In this document: positions 10,628 to 21,530 of the stretch, piece after piece
Layout of the letters: each line of letters opens with the position of its first letter
Position numbering within the stretch: position 1 is the stretch's first letter
Source of the DNA: Lumbricus terrestris
Lineage: Eukaryota; Annelida; Clitellata; Crassiclitellata; Lumbricidae
DNA: 64,000 nt
NCBI GenBank assembly: GCA_949752735.1
Contig: OX457047.1
Coordinates: 6,762,266 to 6,826,265 of the forward strand
Direction: 5' to 3'
The notes under the pieces: generated by a model
Told to the model about the DNA's origin: nothing
What the model saw: only the letters and a program-made list of their open reading frames with translations
Database searches by the model: none
Made by a program: the position numbers and the translations under genes

Positions 10628-10795
10628 GGAGAGCGCTGTAGTACGTCCCCCAAAATAAAGTTTTCGGCTATACTATATTCATTTACGCATGACATTGTGT
10701 TCATTCATCTGTTTCTTACTCCCATTCATTCAGTGCTTCTTTTTTGCTAAAATTCTAAAATTCTAAAGCATTAATAATTAAAACGGCAATTGAAA

Positions 10796-10836
10796 TACAG
10801 CACCTTTTTATTGGATGGATTCTAGCTATATATAAA
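10796..10836 (+). promoter_or_regulatory. Two-part site (box + TATA)
   Basis: ACAGCACCTTTTTA (G replaces the first A of ACACC) and TATATATAAA, spacing 27. Confidence 0.5.
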
Positions 10837-11247
10837 TATGGATAGATATGGGCCGCATCTTGACACCGAGATTAAATGTAGCAAAACGAGTAGGTTCATT
10901 ATGTATCACAAACATTTTAAACCATAATTATTATTATTTTACCCGCACTGTGCATTACATTAATCGTTCTTTACCATCACAGTATTTTGACATCACTGTA
11001 GGCCTACTTTACCTTCACCATGCTGAGTGTGCAATACATTCACCGGACATTACTTTGCTTTACCTTCCCACGCTTACCTTCAACATGCTTACCTTCACCG
11101 GGCCTCAACTTTAACTCCTCCGTACGTTACCTTCGCCGTGCATTTTTTCGTTGTGTTGTATCTTCAATGCACATTACCCTCACCGTAGAAAAGGAAATAC
11201 GAGAGGACTGTCGGAAAATGAGTTGAATTTAATGCAACCTATAATTT

Positions 11248-12000
11248 TTGGCTCAGACATTGCCCCATAGTGCATTATCTCATACTGTTCGCGATCTTGG
11301 AGTGACACTTGACCAAGAACTCAGTTTCTCACAGCATGTCAACCTAGTAACGCGAAGCTGCTATTACCAGCTCCGCCAGTTGCGTGTAGTCATACGGTCC
11401 CTATCTCATGATGCCGCTGTGGTCCTTGTCCACGCCTTCGTAACTAGCAGAATTGATCATTGCTGCTCAATTCTTGCTGATGATCCATTTAGTTTAATAG
11501 GGCGTCTTGACCGGGTCATGCGCTCTGCTGCTCGGCTTATTGGTCATATTCCTAAATTTGCCCCGATTTCTGCTTACATGCGTGATGTTTTGCACTGGCT
11601 TCCAGTCTCGCAGCGCATCTCGTACAGAGTAGCAGCACTTGTTTGGCGGTGCCTCACTCCGTCCTACAGTAACTTATCTGACATCTGTCCCTGACATAAC
11701 CTCCCGTCGAGCTTTACGCTCTTCGGCCAATGGGGGGCTGCCGATCCCTCGAACCCGCTCTGCTACCAGACAGCTTCGAGCCTTCTCGGCTGTTGGCCCG
11801 TCCACATGGAATGGGCTCCCACTTGCACTACGTTAACTACCTCGGAATAATTTGCTTGCTTTCTACAAGTTGCTCAAGACCTATCTTTTTAGCTGTGACT
11901 GGGCTGGGAGCTCCTCTGAGTAAGCTTCTTGAAGGGGCGCTATACAAGTTTTCGGTATGAATGAATGGATGGATGAGTGAATGAATGAATGAATGAATTA
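11248..12000 (+). mobile_element. CR1-like LINE, 5'-truncated
   Basis: The frame at 11248-11694 carries LGVTLDQELSFSQHV, HAFVTSRIDHCCSILA, LDRVMRSAARLIGHIPKFA and LHWLPVSQRISYRVAAL. The 3' coding part shifts frame (FSAVGPSTWNGLPLALR at about 11775-11836). The end GGGAGCTCCTCTGAGTAAGC and GGGGCGCTATAC runs into (GAAT)n at 11955-12000. Same subfamily as 9226-9956 in opposite orientation. No YADD region. Confidence 0.85.
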
Positions 12001-12078
12001 ATCAATTAGTAATGCTGAAACGATTGCAGTAACGCCACAATGTGTCCTAATTTTAAGTATTATTTGATCGCATTTTAA

Positions 12079-12408
12079 CCCGTTGGAGGTGAGGCGGGGT
12101 GTGACACACCCCAGAGGCATTCTACTTTCAATTTTTAGCGGAAAACATGGAGCCAGTTCTAATTATTTTTTTCTACCTTTGTGAATATGAAATACGGAAC
12201 CTTTACCACAATTTCAGGTAATTTGAACGAACAGTTTTTTTTATTTTGTTGCATATTTAAAGGAAATTGCATTTTTTCGTAGAAAAAAATTATACATGTT
12301 GATTTTATGAGCCATGATTTGCAATGCGAGTGTGCCTTGAACACGTCAATTCTGTGTTGGCATTGAGAAGGTTGACGACAATGATGGCTAAAACATTTTA
12401 TGTTGTAT

Positions 12409-12446
<38 letters not shown>

Positions 12447-12728
12447 GATTATTCGTGCACTTGATAATGTTGCACATGAGGACCCAAACTTGCATGGGTT
12501 AAGTACACATTGGATGCGTTCACCTTCTAGCCATCTAATAAGGATTGAAAACAGATATTTGTTCGTGGTAATCGTCTGTTTAGTTGATTATTGATAATAG
12601 AAGAATAGTTTAACTCAACTTAGTATTTTCCATTTGATATCGTGGCTTGAAAATAAAAATATGTATTGGGGTTTGTCAGACCCCACCTCACCTCTGGCGT
12701 TACAAATGGTCACCTCACCTCCAAAGGG
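12079..12728. mobile_element. piggyBac-like MITE, family 2
   Basis: 650 bp between TTAA copies (12075-12078, 12729-12732). The ends are CCCGTTGGAGGTGAGGC on the left and CTCACCTCCAAAGGG on the right, with inner GGTGTGACACACCCC and GGGGTTTGTCAGACCCC. No transposase-like frame. The right TTAA belongs to the box of the leftward site at 12738, so insertion split that site. Confidence 0.8.
12414..12441. repeat. (TA)n microsatellite
   Basis: Simple repeat inside the family 2 piggyBac-like element. Confidence 0.9.
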
Positions 12729-12742
12729 TTAAAGGTGTCTGC
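12729..12742 (-). promoter_or_regulatory. Box of a two-part site split by a transposon
   Basis: GCAGACACCTTTAA. The TTAA is the piggyBac-like target. Across the insertion the sequence resumes with AATGCGATCAAATAATACTT, giving only a poor TATA-like box. Confidence 0.5.
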
Positions 12743-12874
12743 AGCAACTGAACGTGTTATAAAAGTGTCCAAATCAATGGACTTCGTCATTATTTATTTA
12801 TTTGAATACGTGGTGTAATATTATTTCAGAACGTAGCGATTACGTGATAAGTTGAATGCACATAATTGTCTATT

Positions 12875-12914
12875 TATTTGTAACCCAACTGAAAATCGTT
12901 TTGAAGGTGTCTAA
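12875..12914 (-). promoter_or_regulatory. Two-part site (box + TATA)
   Basis: TTAGACACCTTCAA and TACAAATA, spacing 28. Confidence 0.7.
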
Positions 12915-13099
12915 TGACGACAAGCACAAAAGGTCAGAGAGGCAGGTACTTTATCGAGAGGATATATCAGACTTGGAGTGAGACAAGTTTGTTTAAGAGA
13001 AAGTGGTGAGAGAAACATTGGAGGGAAATGATGGAGGAGTGCAGATAGGGGGATGGCGGTTTTCAAATTTGCGACAACAAACTCGGAGAAGAAATTGCA

Positions 13100-13407
13100 A
13101 ACACTCGTAGAGAGACATGATTGATAAGAATTATGGAATGCAGATCAACACGGGCAAAGACGGAAGTTATGACAACAACAGCGAGGAGATGTCACATTAG
13201 GATCAACCATGAAAAACTGGAGCAGGGGGACAAATACACGTACTTGTGTTCGACGATCGACGAAGACAGAGACTGCGGCACAGAGATCAGAGCACGATTG
13301 ACAAAGGGTACAATAGGCAATAGCTAAACACACCTCAAAAGGATTTGGAAGCGTCATGACTTAACAAATGCAACGAAGATAAAACTATGGAGGATGCTGG
13401 TATGGCC
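13100..13407 (+). pseudogene. RTE-like RT C-terminal relic, left half
   Basis: Encodes KLEQGDKYTYLCSTIDED, CGTEIRARLTKGTIGNS, and after a stop LKRIWKRHDLTNATKIKLWR. This is the region after the RT palm in RTE-type elements (YLGS, EIRARL, RIW blocks). The foldback element inserted after LVWP; the frame resumes at 14109. Confidence 0.75.
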
Positions 13408-14103
13408 GGGTGTAGGACATTGGCCTCTCTGGACATTATCCGGCCGGACATTATCCCACCGGACAAAAGCCCCCCGACATTATCCTCCCGGGGTAGGGCA
13501 TAATCCCCCAGTCTAAAAATTATGCACAAACTATAACAATAGGCCTATGTTAAGTGAATATCTATGCATTACAAGCTGATAAGTCTACGACGCTCAGATG
13601 CCAATGACGTTAACAAACCTTCGATGTAGCCATAACTGACACTAACAAGTATAATACATGTATACTTTCTGTATGTTGCCCATTCGTTCATTTCTCTAAT
13701 TTATTGATTCTCATTTTGAATGGAAACAAGGCTAACAAGTCTACGAAGCTCAGACGGTCGTAGACTAACTGACCTTTTATAAACCTTTGTTATATAGGAC
13801 ACTAACAAAAATACATGTAGACTCTGTAGGCCCTACATACAATTCAAATTCGTTCATTTCAAATCTAAGTCTAGGCCCACTGACACAATAAGGACCTAAA
13901 CGACACTAAGAACTCTCGTTTGCATGTGAATGCCAGTGACAAGTCTTATCGGTTACGGCATATTTCTATGAAATGCACATAAGGGGGGTTGTCCGGGGAG
14001 GATAATGTCCTACGCAAAATGGGGGATAAGTTCGGTCGCTTTTGTCCAAGGGATATGTCCGGTGGGGGTAATGTCCAGCGGGGGGGTAATGTCCGTTCCC
14101 CGT
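13408..14103. mobile_element. Foldback element 1
   Basis: The arms are inverted and built of degenerate 15-bp units (CCGGACATTATCCCA on the left, GGGTAATGTCCGG-like on the right). The centre (about 13520-13985) is unrelated AT-rich DNA. A 5-bp duplication TGGCC flanks it (13403-13407, 14104-14108), and removing the insert restores the RT reading frame, which fixes the ends. No ORF of its own. Confidence 0.75.
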
Positions 14104-14108
14104 TGGCC

Positions 14109-14440
14109 ATTATTATACGGCTGTGAGAGTTGGACACTGATGAAGGAAGACGAGAGACGAATAAACCTTCTATGTTCGAGATTAAGGTTCTGAGTATGAA
14201 CATGAAAATATATCATGGACGGAAAAACGGACAAATGATTGTACGCTGGAGGCGGCGGAAGTGAAGAGGAATCTACTTAGGACAGCAAAAGAGATAAAAA
14301 AAAGAGAGATCTACTTAGGACACATCTTAGAGACCGAGAGCAAACTGGATAGATAACATAAAGCAATGTCCAGACTGGATTGACATCATTAGACTAACGG
14401 AGGGTATGAAGCGTTGGAGTAACATCGAATCGCGGAAATG
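14109..14440 (+). pseudogene. RTE-like RT C-terminal relic, right half
   Basis: Continues with LLYGCESWTLMKEDERRIN. Further downstream, with frameshifts and stops, come matches to the basic TYLGHIL-type segment and a C-terminal W-rich part. Dead copy. Confidence 0.7.
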
Positions 14441-14457
14441 TAAGGTAAACAATTGCA

Positions 14458-14570
14458 TGGATGGATGGAACCGATTTGACCAGGGTCTATGACAACAGAG
14501 GCCGTTATCCTGGACAGAAATTTGCTCGGCTTATTACAGCACTTTAGAGCAAGGCACTGAACCAGTTTTT
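14458..14570 (-). repeat. Hairpin SINE (family V) behind a two-part site
   Basis: RNA sense on the - strand. Stem CCAGGAT/ACCCTGG has one A-C mismatch. The 5' end begins about 40 nt after the TATA-like box of the leftward site at 14627, in the same direction. Confidence 0.75.
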
Positions 14571-14589
14571 TAAAGTATCGCGCAGATGA

Positions 14590-14631
14590 ATTTATTTATT
14601 GATCAGGAATGAATGTATTCAGGGTGTCTAA
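14590..14631 (-). promoter_or_regulatory. Two-part site (box + TATA)
   Basis: TTAGACACCCTGAA and TAAATAAA, spacing 29. Confidence 0.6.
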
Positions 14632-14639
14632 TGACATCA

Positions 14640-15240
14640 AAAATTAGCTATGAGTACATCCATAACATTACTGTTACAAGTCACCGTTGAGTTTGCTTTA
14701 AGTCGCAAAATGGCGAATTCACTGCGTATAGCTTTCATAAGATAATACAATCTAACGTAATGCACTTATTGCCATTTCTCATATCAATACCTTAACGTCA
14801 CGCCGCCACTTATTTTGCCAGCACAGCATGAAGTGGCGTATGGGCATTTATTTTCTACAAATTAGTTTTTTGGAAAGACTATCAGAGCAGAGTGAAAAGT
14901 TCATTCCACATGAAAGAGATCTCTAACTGATTGTTTGAACTGATAAACGAATCTTCGGGTTGTTTCATACCTATTCGGACGGACAAAGGAGGAGAGCGAC
15001 GATTATTGTCTTCTTTATGGCACGCCTTCTTTAAAGAGAAAGCTCTGCTATCAATAACGATGTAATTCATCTTACAATTGACGTCGCCATAAAATAACGA
15101 CGCTACAGAAGTTCTTAAATGTAGGTAATGTGACGCTAGACTAGGAAAGGCAAACGTAGGTTCGGTCTATTGGTCTTCTTGCAACGTTGAAGGAGCTTGA
15201 AGCGCACGTATTTTATTTAAAATCTTGCAACTGACGTATT
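14640..15240. other. No gene seen
   Basis: No repeat or convincing coding frame recognised. Confidence 0.4.
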
Positions 15241-15243
15241 TCT

Positions 15244-15284
15244 TTCAACACCTTCATAACCAATTTAGATGAACATATAAATAG
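15244..15284 (+). promoter_or_regulatory. Two-part site (box + TATA)
   Basis: TTCAACACCTTCAT and TATAAATA, spacing 28. The SINE at 15302 starts 26 nt after the TATA T. Confidence 0.7.
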
Positions 15285-15301
15285 ATAAGCTGTTCCATCT
15301 T

Positions 15302-15416
15302 TCAGTACCTTGCTCTTAAGTGCTGTAATATGCCGAGCAAATTTCTGTCCAGGGTAACGGCCTCTGTTGTCATAGACCCTGGTCAAATCGGATCCATCAT
15401 CCATCCATCTTTTAAA
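15302..15416 (+). repeat. Hairpin SINE (family V) placed like a transcript
   Basis: Full-looking copy: TCAGTACCTTGCTCTTAAG start, perfect stem CCAGGGT/ACCCTGG, GGATCCATC end, then TTTT at 15410-15413. From the TATA box at 15276 a start near 15302 is the position expected for a TATA-directed snRNA-type gene, and TTTT could end Pol III transcription. Whether this is a real gene or a chance insertion is open. Confidence 0.7.
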
Positions 15417-15609
15417 ATAATAACGGTCCCAACTGGGTGATTGGAACGAGAGCCTGCCCACTCATAGCCTAACAATTATAACGCTTTGTATGCCTAGTAA
15501 TCAGCAGAGTGATGAATGCTGGGATATCTTGGCTAATAATTTATCCAAATTTCCGAAGAAATTTGCACTACTTAAAAATTGATGACTTTTCGTGTTTATT
15601 TACATGTAC

Positions 15610-15780
15610 ACAGGACTTGCGGAGAACAGGAGACGCTGGAGGAATATTGTTCATGATTCGGCTGGAGGAATATTGTTCATGATGCGGCTGGAGGAATATT
15701 GTTCATGATGCGGCTGGAGGAATATTGTTCGTGATGCGGCCGAACCCCGAAACGAGGATGGCTGAACAGAACAGAACACA
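15610..15780 (+). repeat. LINE 3' end with 27-bp tandem expansion
   Basis: A GGAGGAATATTGTTCATGAT unit repeats four times. The reading WRNIVHDAAEP-like followed by an ACAGAACAGAAC tail is typical of RTE-like LINE C-termini. Confidence 0.55.
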
Positions 15781-15941
15781 AGTCTAGTTGAATTTAAATG
15801 AAGGGTGGAATTGTTGGACGTTTTAGTTTTGGAGGAGAGAATGGCACGTATTTAAATGTACACAACACCTCGCAAATTTTCTGGGGATGTGATTTTTAGG
15901 AGAATTGCCCACAGAAACGCCTGGATTTCATACACTAGCTC

Positions 15942-16697
15942 CAGTGGTGTAGTGGGGCGGGAACGCGGGGAACGCCGTTCCCGCACTTTTTTCCAGAGAG
16001 GGAACGCGATCCCTCACTTTTTTGCAACATTTCTGCTGAAATAAATGAACAAAGAAGACTTCAAGACTCGCAGTTTCAACTGCTTACTTACTGGAGCCTT
16101 TCGCAGTTTCGCAGATATATTTATATATGTGTTTGTTTGTTTGCGCACTTGGCTGCTGACTTGAAACCTCTGGTGAACTGTACGGGTATTATTCCGTGCA
16201 GCACAGCTGAATGTGAACGAGGCTTCAGCCACATGAACATCATTGCCAGTGACACACGTAGTAAGCTTCTTGTCTCTCACGTGTCGTCGTTGATGTTTAT
16301 CAAGTTGCATGGTCCGCCACTGATATTGCACTGGTCAGATCTCAACTGCGCCCATCTCGCAAGGGCGGATAGAGAAATTTTCGAAGAGGGGCACAATTTT
16401 TGGTCTTGGGACTTGAGACAGGAAAAATTTTTCGTCTTGGTCACCGACAAAATAATGTGATGACTTTTTCAGTCATTCGTCTCCAATTTCCAAGCGAAAG
16501 ATACAATTTTTATCCGCCAAAATAGTTGATGACCTTTTTCAGTCGTACGGACCTCGTATTCGGGTCTCGTGGGCGTGGTAAGGGACCTGCGGAACTACTC
16601 ATGGGGTGGGAGCCACGTCAACTTCCTCAGCCAAAATAGCTTATAAATAAATTTCTAAATTGGGCCATGGCCGGATTGCCCATTGGATCCGCCCTTG
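15942..16697 (+). mobile_element. hAT element remnant with transposase C-terminus
   Basis: The left end CAGTGGTGTAGTGGGGCGGG has a hAT-type start. The frame 16137-16460 contains CSTAECERGFSHMNIIASDT and SSLMFIKLHGPP, matching the C-terminal dimerisation domain of hAT transposases (S-x-ER-x-FS motif). The upstream catalytic region is missing. Two TGATGACTTTTTCAGTCAT-like palindromes follow at 16457-16545. The right end (CCGGATTGCC, GGATCCGCCCTTG) resembles the ends of the hAT at 22334. No matching 8-bp duplication, so it is probably mosaic. Confidence 0.65.
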
Positions 16698-16739
16698 CGC
16701 CGTAACGTATTGTTATTTACGAAAGTCGGGAGATTATGC

Positions 16740-17060
16740 GACGTTCAACTGTTGAGACTGAAGGATTCTTTGACGTGGGGCATGCTGTGGCTTGCAAGGG
16801 CTTTGACGTGCTAGAGGGACCAGGTGCAATCACGTCCTAGAAGTTGGGGGGCCAAATGAATCACGTCCTAAAAGTTGGCGGACCATAATAATAAAGTTAA
16901 GAAGACCACTCAAAGGTTGGGAGACGCGTCCCTTGGGTCCCATAGGGTGGTTGCGCCTATGCTAGAGGGACCAGGAGGAGTCAGGATGTGCCGTGCATCA
17001 TGGATTGTAGTCAGCGGTATGAGTCGCCATCTAGGGAACAGCAGTTGTGACAGCGTACTC
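16740..17060 (+). repeat. Unclassified LINE-like relic
   Basis: The frame 16875-17063 (TTQRLGDASLGSHRVVAPML) has codon-like texture but no motif I recognise. ATCACGTCCTARAAGTTGG occurs twice (16829, 16860). Confidence 0.3.
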
Positions 17061-17100
17061 TAGCGAATTCAACGGGAAACTTTTGCAAAACCGTATTTAA

Positions 17101-17755
17101 CACTCGAGTGCCCAAGGTATTTTTTGGTACACGAAGGCCCAAGGGGGGGGGTCCGAGCGGACCCCAGCGTTTTCATGGTAATATCTTGAGAAGGGATTGG
17201 AATATCGTTACAGAATTTAGTTCTATGTATTCCCAGATGAATTTGCAATCGATTGATGTATCTTATACCACAATAACACCACCTGGTGTAAAATAATAGT
17301 GTAAAATCTCTTGATACACATTTTATGCTTGCTTGCGTCATTTACCGAAGGAAGTCTATCGTTTTCATGCTAAAATCTTGAGAAGGGATTGGAATATCAT
17401 AACAGAATTTAGTTCTTTGCAATCCAAAATGAATTTTCAGTCGACTGGTGTATCTTATATCACAATAGCACCACCTGGTGCAAAATAATAGTGTAAAAAT
17501 CTCATGATACACAGTATAATGCTTGCTTGCATCATTTACCGAAGGAATAGCAGCAAATCTTGCGGTACTCTTAGTATACGATGTGGTTGTGGGGTACAGG
17601 GTTGGACAATACTCACGCAAAATATACCATTCGATGCCCAAATGGTTGCTCTAGGAATACCTAAGAGCATTTTTGCATATCTATAGCCGTTAAAAAGTTA
17701 TCCGGAAAAAACGGGCCTGGGGTCCGGTCGGACCCCCTCCTTGGGCACTCGAGGG
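17101..17755. mobile_element. piggyBac-like MITE, family 3
   Basis: 655 bp between TTAA copies (17097-17100, 17756-17759). The ends read CACTCGAGTGCCCAAGG and CCTTGGGCACTCGAGGG, with inner palindromes GGGGTCCGAGCGGACCCC and GGGGTCCGGTCGGACCCC. Inside, a segment of about 190 bp occurs twice in tandem (about 17165-17345 and 17357-17545); both copies contain TCTTGAGAAGGGATTGGAAT and CACCACCTGGTG. No transposase. Confidence 0.8.
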
Positions 17756-18054
17756 TTAAAGGTGAAGGTAGAAGACTCACTTAGCCGCCTTTTTTTTATA
17801 GTGTTTCATTTGTTTTTAAATGAAGAAGGAGGCTCAGCAAAGGTGATGTTGACGATAGGGTTGTCGTGTTCGATTTCTCAGTTCAGGACGGCTTTCATGT
17901 TCTCACGTTTTCGTCAAGAGTTAGAAGACAGTAACGGGAAAACATCATTATCGATCGACTTTCCATTTCTTTTGGCATCTCAGCTCTGCATCTTGACTGG
18001 CTAACATCTTATCTAACCGAAGTTCCTCTTCCACAGTGACTGTCTTTCACTCTA

Positions 18055-18262
18055 CATTTTATGCAATTGAAACAATTCACAAGAACACAAATTATATAAG
18101 ACAGAAATCTTGACTAGTAACAGAACAGGCAGTATGCAATACACGGCGCTGATATAGCAGCATGCAAAGCATGTCCGCCATAACAGCGGATCGAACTCGT
18201 TTCCTCTCGCTCTCCATGCCCGCGTGCTATATCCGATGCGCTACCGGGGGCCCCCCACATAG
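18055..18262 (-). repeat. tRNA-headed SINE (family U)
   Basis: The - strand begins GTAGCGCATCGGATATAGCA (A box) and carries GAGTTCGATCC (B box), then GCGCCGTGTATTGCA. Diverged copy of 10015-10255. Confidence 0.75.
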
Positions 18263-18302
18263 CATCATGGCCACAATTTGACGGTTAAGCTATGGGATAA
18301 TA

Positions 18303-18342
18303 TTAGACACCTTTGAAATCTTTTGAAACACTAATATACAAG
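18303..18342 (+). promoter_or_regulatory. Two-part site (box + TATA)
   Basis: TTAGACACCTTTGA and TATACAAG, spacing 28. The RT fragment begins 73 nt after the TATA box, same direction. Confidence 0.75.
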
Positions 18343-18407
18343 TTCCTCAACAAATTTTGTCTACTAAAGAATTGAATTTGAGTCGCGGTTTTCTTTTTTT
18401 TTTTTTG

Positions 18408-19430
18408 GGATGCAATCAAGAACCTATACAGCAATCAACAAGCTGCGGTTCGGGTGGACAAAGAATTAACGGAATGGTTTAGGATAGGAAAAGGTGTGAG
18501 GCAGGGCTGTCTGGTGTCGCCGCTGTCTTTCAACTGCTACTCAGAGTACGTGATGCGGGAGTCGGCGGACGAGCTGGGATGGATAGGAGTTACCATAAAT
18601 GGACGCACAATAAACAACCTGCGTTATGCGGATGACATTGTTCTAATTGCGACGTCAGCAGCAGCACTTCAACAACTGATAGATAGGATAAATGAGGTCT
18701 CAAAGGAATACGGTTTGGAAATAAGTATAAAAAAGACAAAAGTTATGGTAGTATCCAAAACGAGAGAAACAATTCAGATCACCTGCAATGGGGAACCTCT
18801 AGAACAGGTTGAGGCTTTCCGCTACCTGGGAGCATTGATAGATGACACTGGAGACGGAAGCCGAGAAATCAGGGCTAGATTGGGGATGGCTCGGACGGCG
18901 ATGGGGTCACTGGACTGCCTGTGGAAAGATCGTTCGGTCGGAAATGCGCTGAAGAGGAGGGTTATGGAGGCGATGGTGTGGTCAGTGGCGTTGTATGGAA
19001 GTGAGGCATGGACTCTAAAGGCGGCGGATAGGAGAAGATTGACGGCATTTGAGATGATGACGTATAGAAGAATGATGCAGGTCGACTGGAGGGAACACAG
19101 AACAAATGCCTCGATTTTGGCGGAGCTGCGGCCGAAACAGAGACTGCTGGAGAGGGTGCAAAAAAGGAAACTGCGATACTTCGGACACCTGATGAGGGCA
19201 GACAACATATCGACACTGCTAATACAAGGACGAATTGAGGGTACCAGAGCACGGGGAAGACCAAGGGGGCGTTGGATGGACGATGTCTGTGACTGGACCG
19301 GATTACCACCGGTGGACTGTGTCAGACGGGCGCAGGACAGAGAGGAATGGAGGAAGCTGCTGTCGTTGTCTCTGGTCTCCGACCCTCAGAAATGAGGATG
19401 GACAGCATCATCATCATCATTTCATAAAGA
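18408..19430 (+). mobile_element. Non-LTR retrotransposon (RTE-like), RT fragment
   Basis: Open frame from about 18409 to 19395; the first ATG used is at 18454 but the frame is open before it, so the 5' end is a truncation. Order: GVRQGCLVSPLSF (RT block 4), NLRYADDIVLI (catalytic YADD), YGLEISIKKTKVM, FRYLGALIDD, VALYGSEAWTLKAADRRRL, LRYFGHLMRADN, RIEGTRARGRPRGRWMDDV. A full RT also needs the fingers and an endonuclease, absent here. The 3' tail is (ATC)n at 19407-19421. No stop over about 329 codons suggests a fairly recent insertion. A shorter inverted copy is at 28939-29330. Confidence 0.9.
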
Positions 19431-19850
19431 ACAATTATTTTGATTGTCTATTCAAGATGGAGCGTAATAATTTCTTAATATTGTATTACAGTTAAATACG
19501 TTACCTCTTTACAGTCCTTTGACTATGAATGAAACGCGTTTAGTAAACCTCTGTTATGTTTTGCTTTCCGGTTATATTAAATAAACGAAGTAGGGCGGGA
19601 TACGTTTCTACTGCAAAAAAATCCGTAAGCAGTGACGTCATATCAAGCCTACTGTATTTATAATTATTAATCACACATATATGGGAAAAAGCTGTCTTTG
19701 CGCGCAACTGAACTTCTCCACTGTTCGCACTATAAACCCACTGTGATAAATGTGAAGTGCGACATTGATCATCAGATCTCTGATACGACACAGTATCGTT
19801 AATCAGCAACAAGCAGCGCAATTATGGTCTCCCTGTTACACTGCGCTTAA
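19430..19850. other. No gene seen
   Basis: No recognisable coding or repeat content. Confidence 0.4.
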
Positions 19851-19854
19851 TTCT

Positions 19855-19990
19855 CAGGGGTCACTCCACTCTGTTCTTTAAGAACCAACAAACCGTTTTA
19901 TTTAGCCGTGGTTGGGTCAGGAGCGTTTCTGAGTAGCTTACCTTGAAGAGGCACTAAATACATTCCTGAAATAAAATAAATAAATAAATT
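19855..19990 (+). repeat. CR1-like LINE 3' end
   Basis: TTATTTAGCCGTGGTTGGG and GGAGCGTTTCTGAGTAGC followed by a (TAAA)n tail. Same 3' subtype as 36370-36600 and 39363-39451. The tail abuts the site at 19997. Confidence 0.7.
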
Positions 19991-19992
19991 AC

Positions 19993-20032
19993 TTACACAC
20001 CTTTTAAAAGTGTTCTAAAATACCTATAAATT
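19993..20032 (+). promoter_or_regulatory. Two-part site (box + TATA)
   Basis: TTACACACCTTTTA and TATAAATT, spacing 28. Confidence 0.7.
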
Positions 20033-20034
20033 AA

Positions 20035-20675
20035 AACAGGCCGTTAAAGCGACTTTGAAATGTATCGATTAACTGGTTGATTGCAATGGTTATATACTTA
20101 TATGAACGGATACAAATGAAATACCAACTTTATTTTGCACTGGCATGCATGACAAAAATATTAATTGAAATGTACTAAAAAGTATAGACCGCATGTAAAT
20201 GTTGAGGACACTCTGCTGAAATATCTGTATTATTAAATATGTGTCATTTCATGATTTAAATATATATTAATCTTTTGAATATGTGTCTGTAAAAAATCAG
20301 TGTTTGATTTTGTTAACTTACAGCCTATTGGATATACAAGTGTGCGACAAAAATTGCATGATAAACTTATATCTGTTATTAATTTGTTTATGAATTTCTT
20401 TTACTCAAATGAAGAGATTGATGATCGATTGAATATTCAGATTAGTCATTAAGCAAAGATTATGACATTTGAAGCATGTGACAATTACGAGTAGTGAAAC
20501 ATATTAATGAATTTACAGAAGCAAAAGATAAATTGTATCTTAAAATATGTGGTTGGTGTTATTAACTGTACAGCATTTTCTGTTTAGCAATGAGCACTAA
20601 TGACATTGGAGCGCTATGTTAAGACAACATTGAATGGTGTATATTGAACACGATTAATTCAGTTTTACCCCACTG
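20035..20675. other. No gene seen
   Basis: AT-rich unique-looking sequence directly downstream of the site at 19997. No repeat or ORF of note. Confidence 0.4.
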
Positions 20676-21059
20676 TATATTAGGGTGGAGTGGAAAAAAA
20701 AATCTTTCCTTTTTAGAAGCTAGACCATTTAAAATGTGCCAAATGTCCATAGTAACAATCCTGCCAAATGATATTATTTTCTGACAACTGCTTGATCGCC
20801 CTTCGCCCAATTGAAATAACTGGCATTGTAACCATTGAAGTAGGTATAATAAATGAAGCATTTCGACGATGCCAAAGGTATTGTCCATTATGTGCCATTA
20901 GGTCCCGTTTGCGAAATGGTGTTGGGGGAGTTTCTTACTTCCAATCGATCAGTGGGTCCCTGGACATGAAAAATCACCGAGGTGCTTGTCTGCCATGACG
21001 CCACGAATGACGTAATTGACAAATCCAATATGGTCGCCGCCGGCCATATCGGAAAATTC

Positions 21060-21415
21060 ATATTCTTTATTTCTTGCAGTATATGCACGTGTAATACCTC
21101 TAATGGTACTGATTTAGGTGTGTAGAATTCATTTATGATATTGTTTTTGTCATCAGGGGTCATCTTGAGGTCGCAAGGTCATGGTCAAGGTCATTTTTCC
21201 ATCTTTTTCTTTCATTTTCCATTTCTTTCAGCTTATGAACGCGTAATACCTTTAATTGTACAAATTCCTAGATGTAGAATTCATTTCTGATATTGGTTTT
21301 TCATCAAAGGTCATCTTAAGGTTATAGAGGTCAAGGTCAAAGACACTGAGTTTAATATTTTTCATTTATTACGGCTTATGCACTCGTAATACCTCTAATG
21401 TTACTGAATCCTCCG
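21060..21415. repeat. 150-bp tandem repeat, about 2.5 units
   Basis: Each unit contains GTAATACCTNTAAT, GTAGAATTCATTT and GGTCATCTTNAGGT in order. Confidence 0.75.
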
Positions 21416-21530
21416 ATTATATGTCAGCGGCATGGAGCCGTCACAGAATCTGAAAAACGGTGGTGACATTCATCATTCGCTTATTATGTTCCAACGTGGT
21501 TCGTCATAAAAGCCCAGTCATCATGCAAAG

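Noticed and set aside
18822..19309. Antisense ORFs opposite the RT
   Set aside because: Shadows of the RT reading frame.
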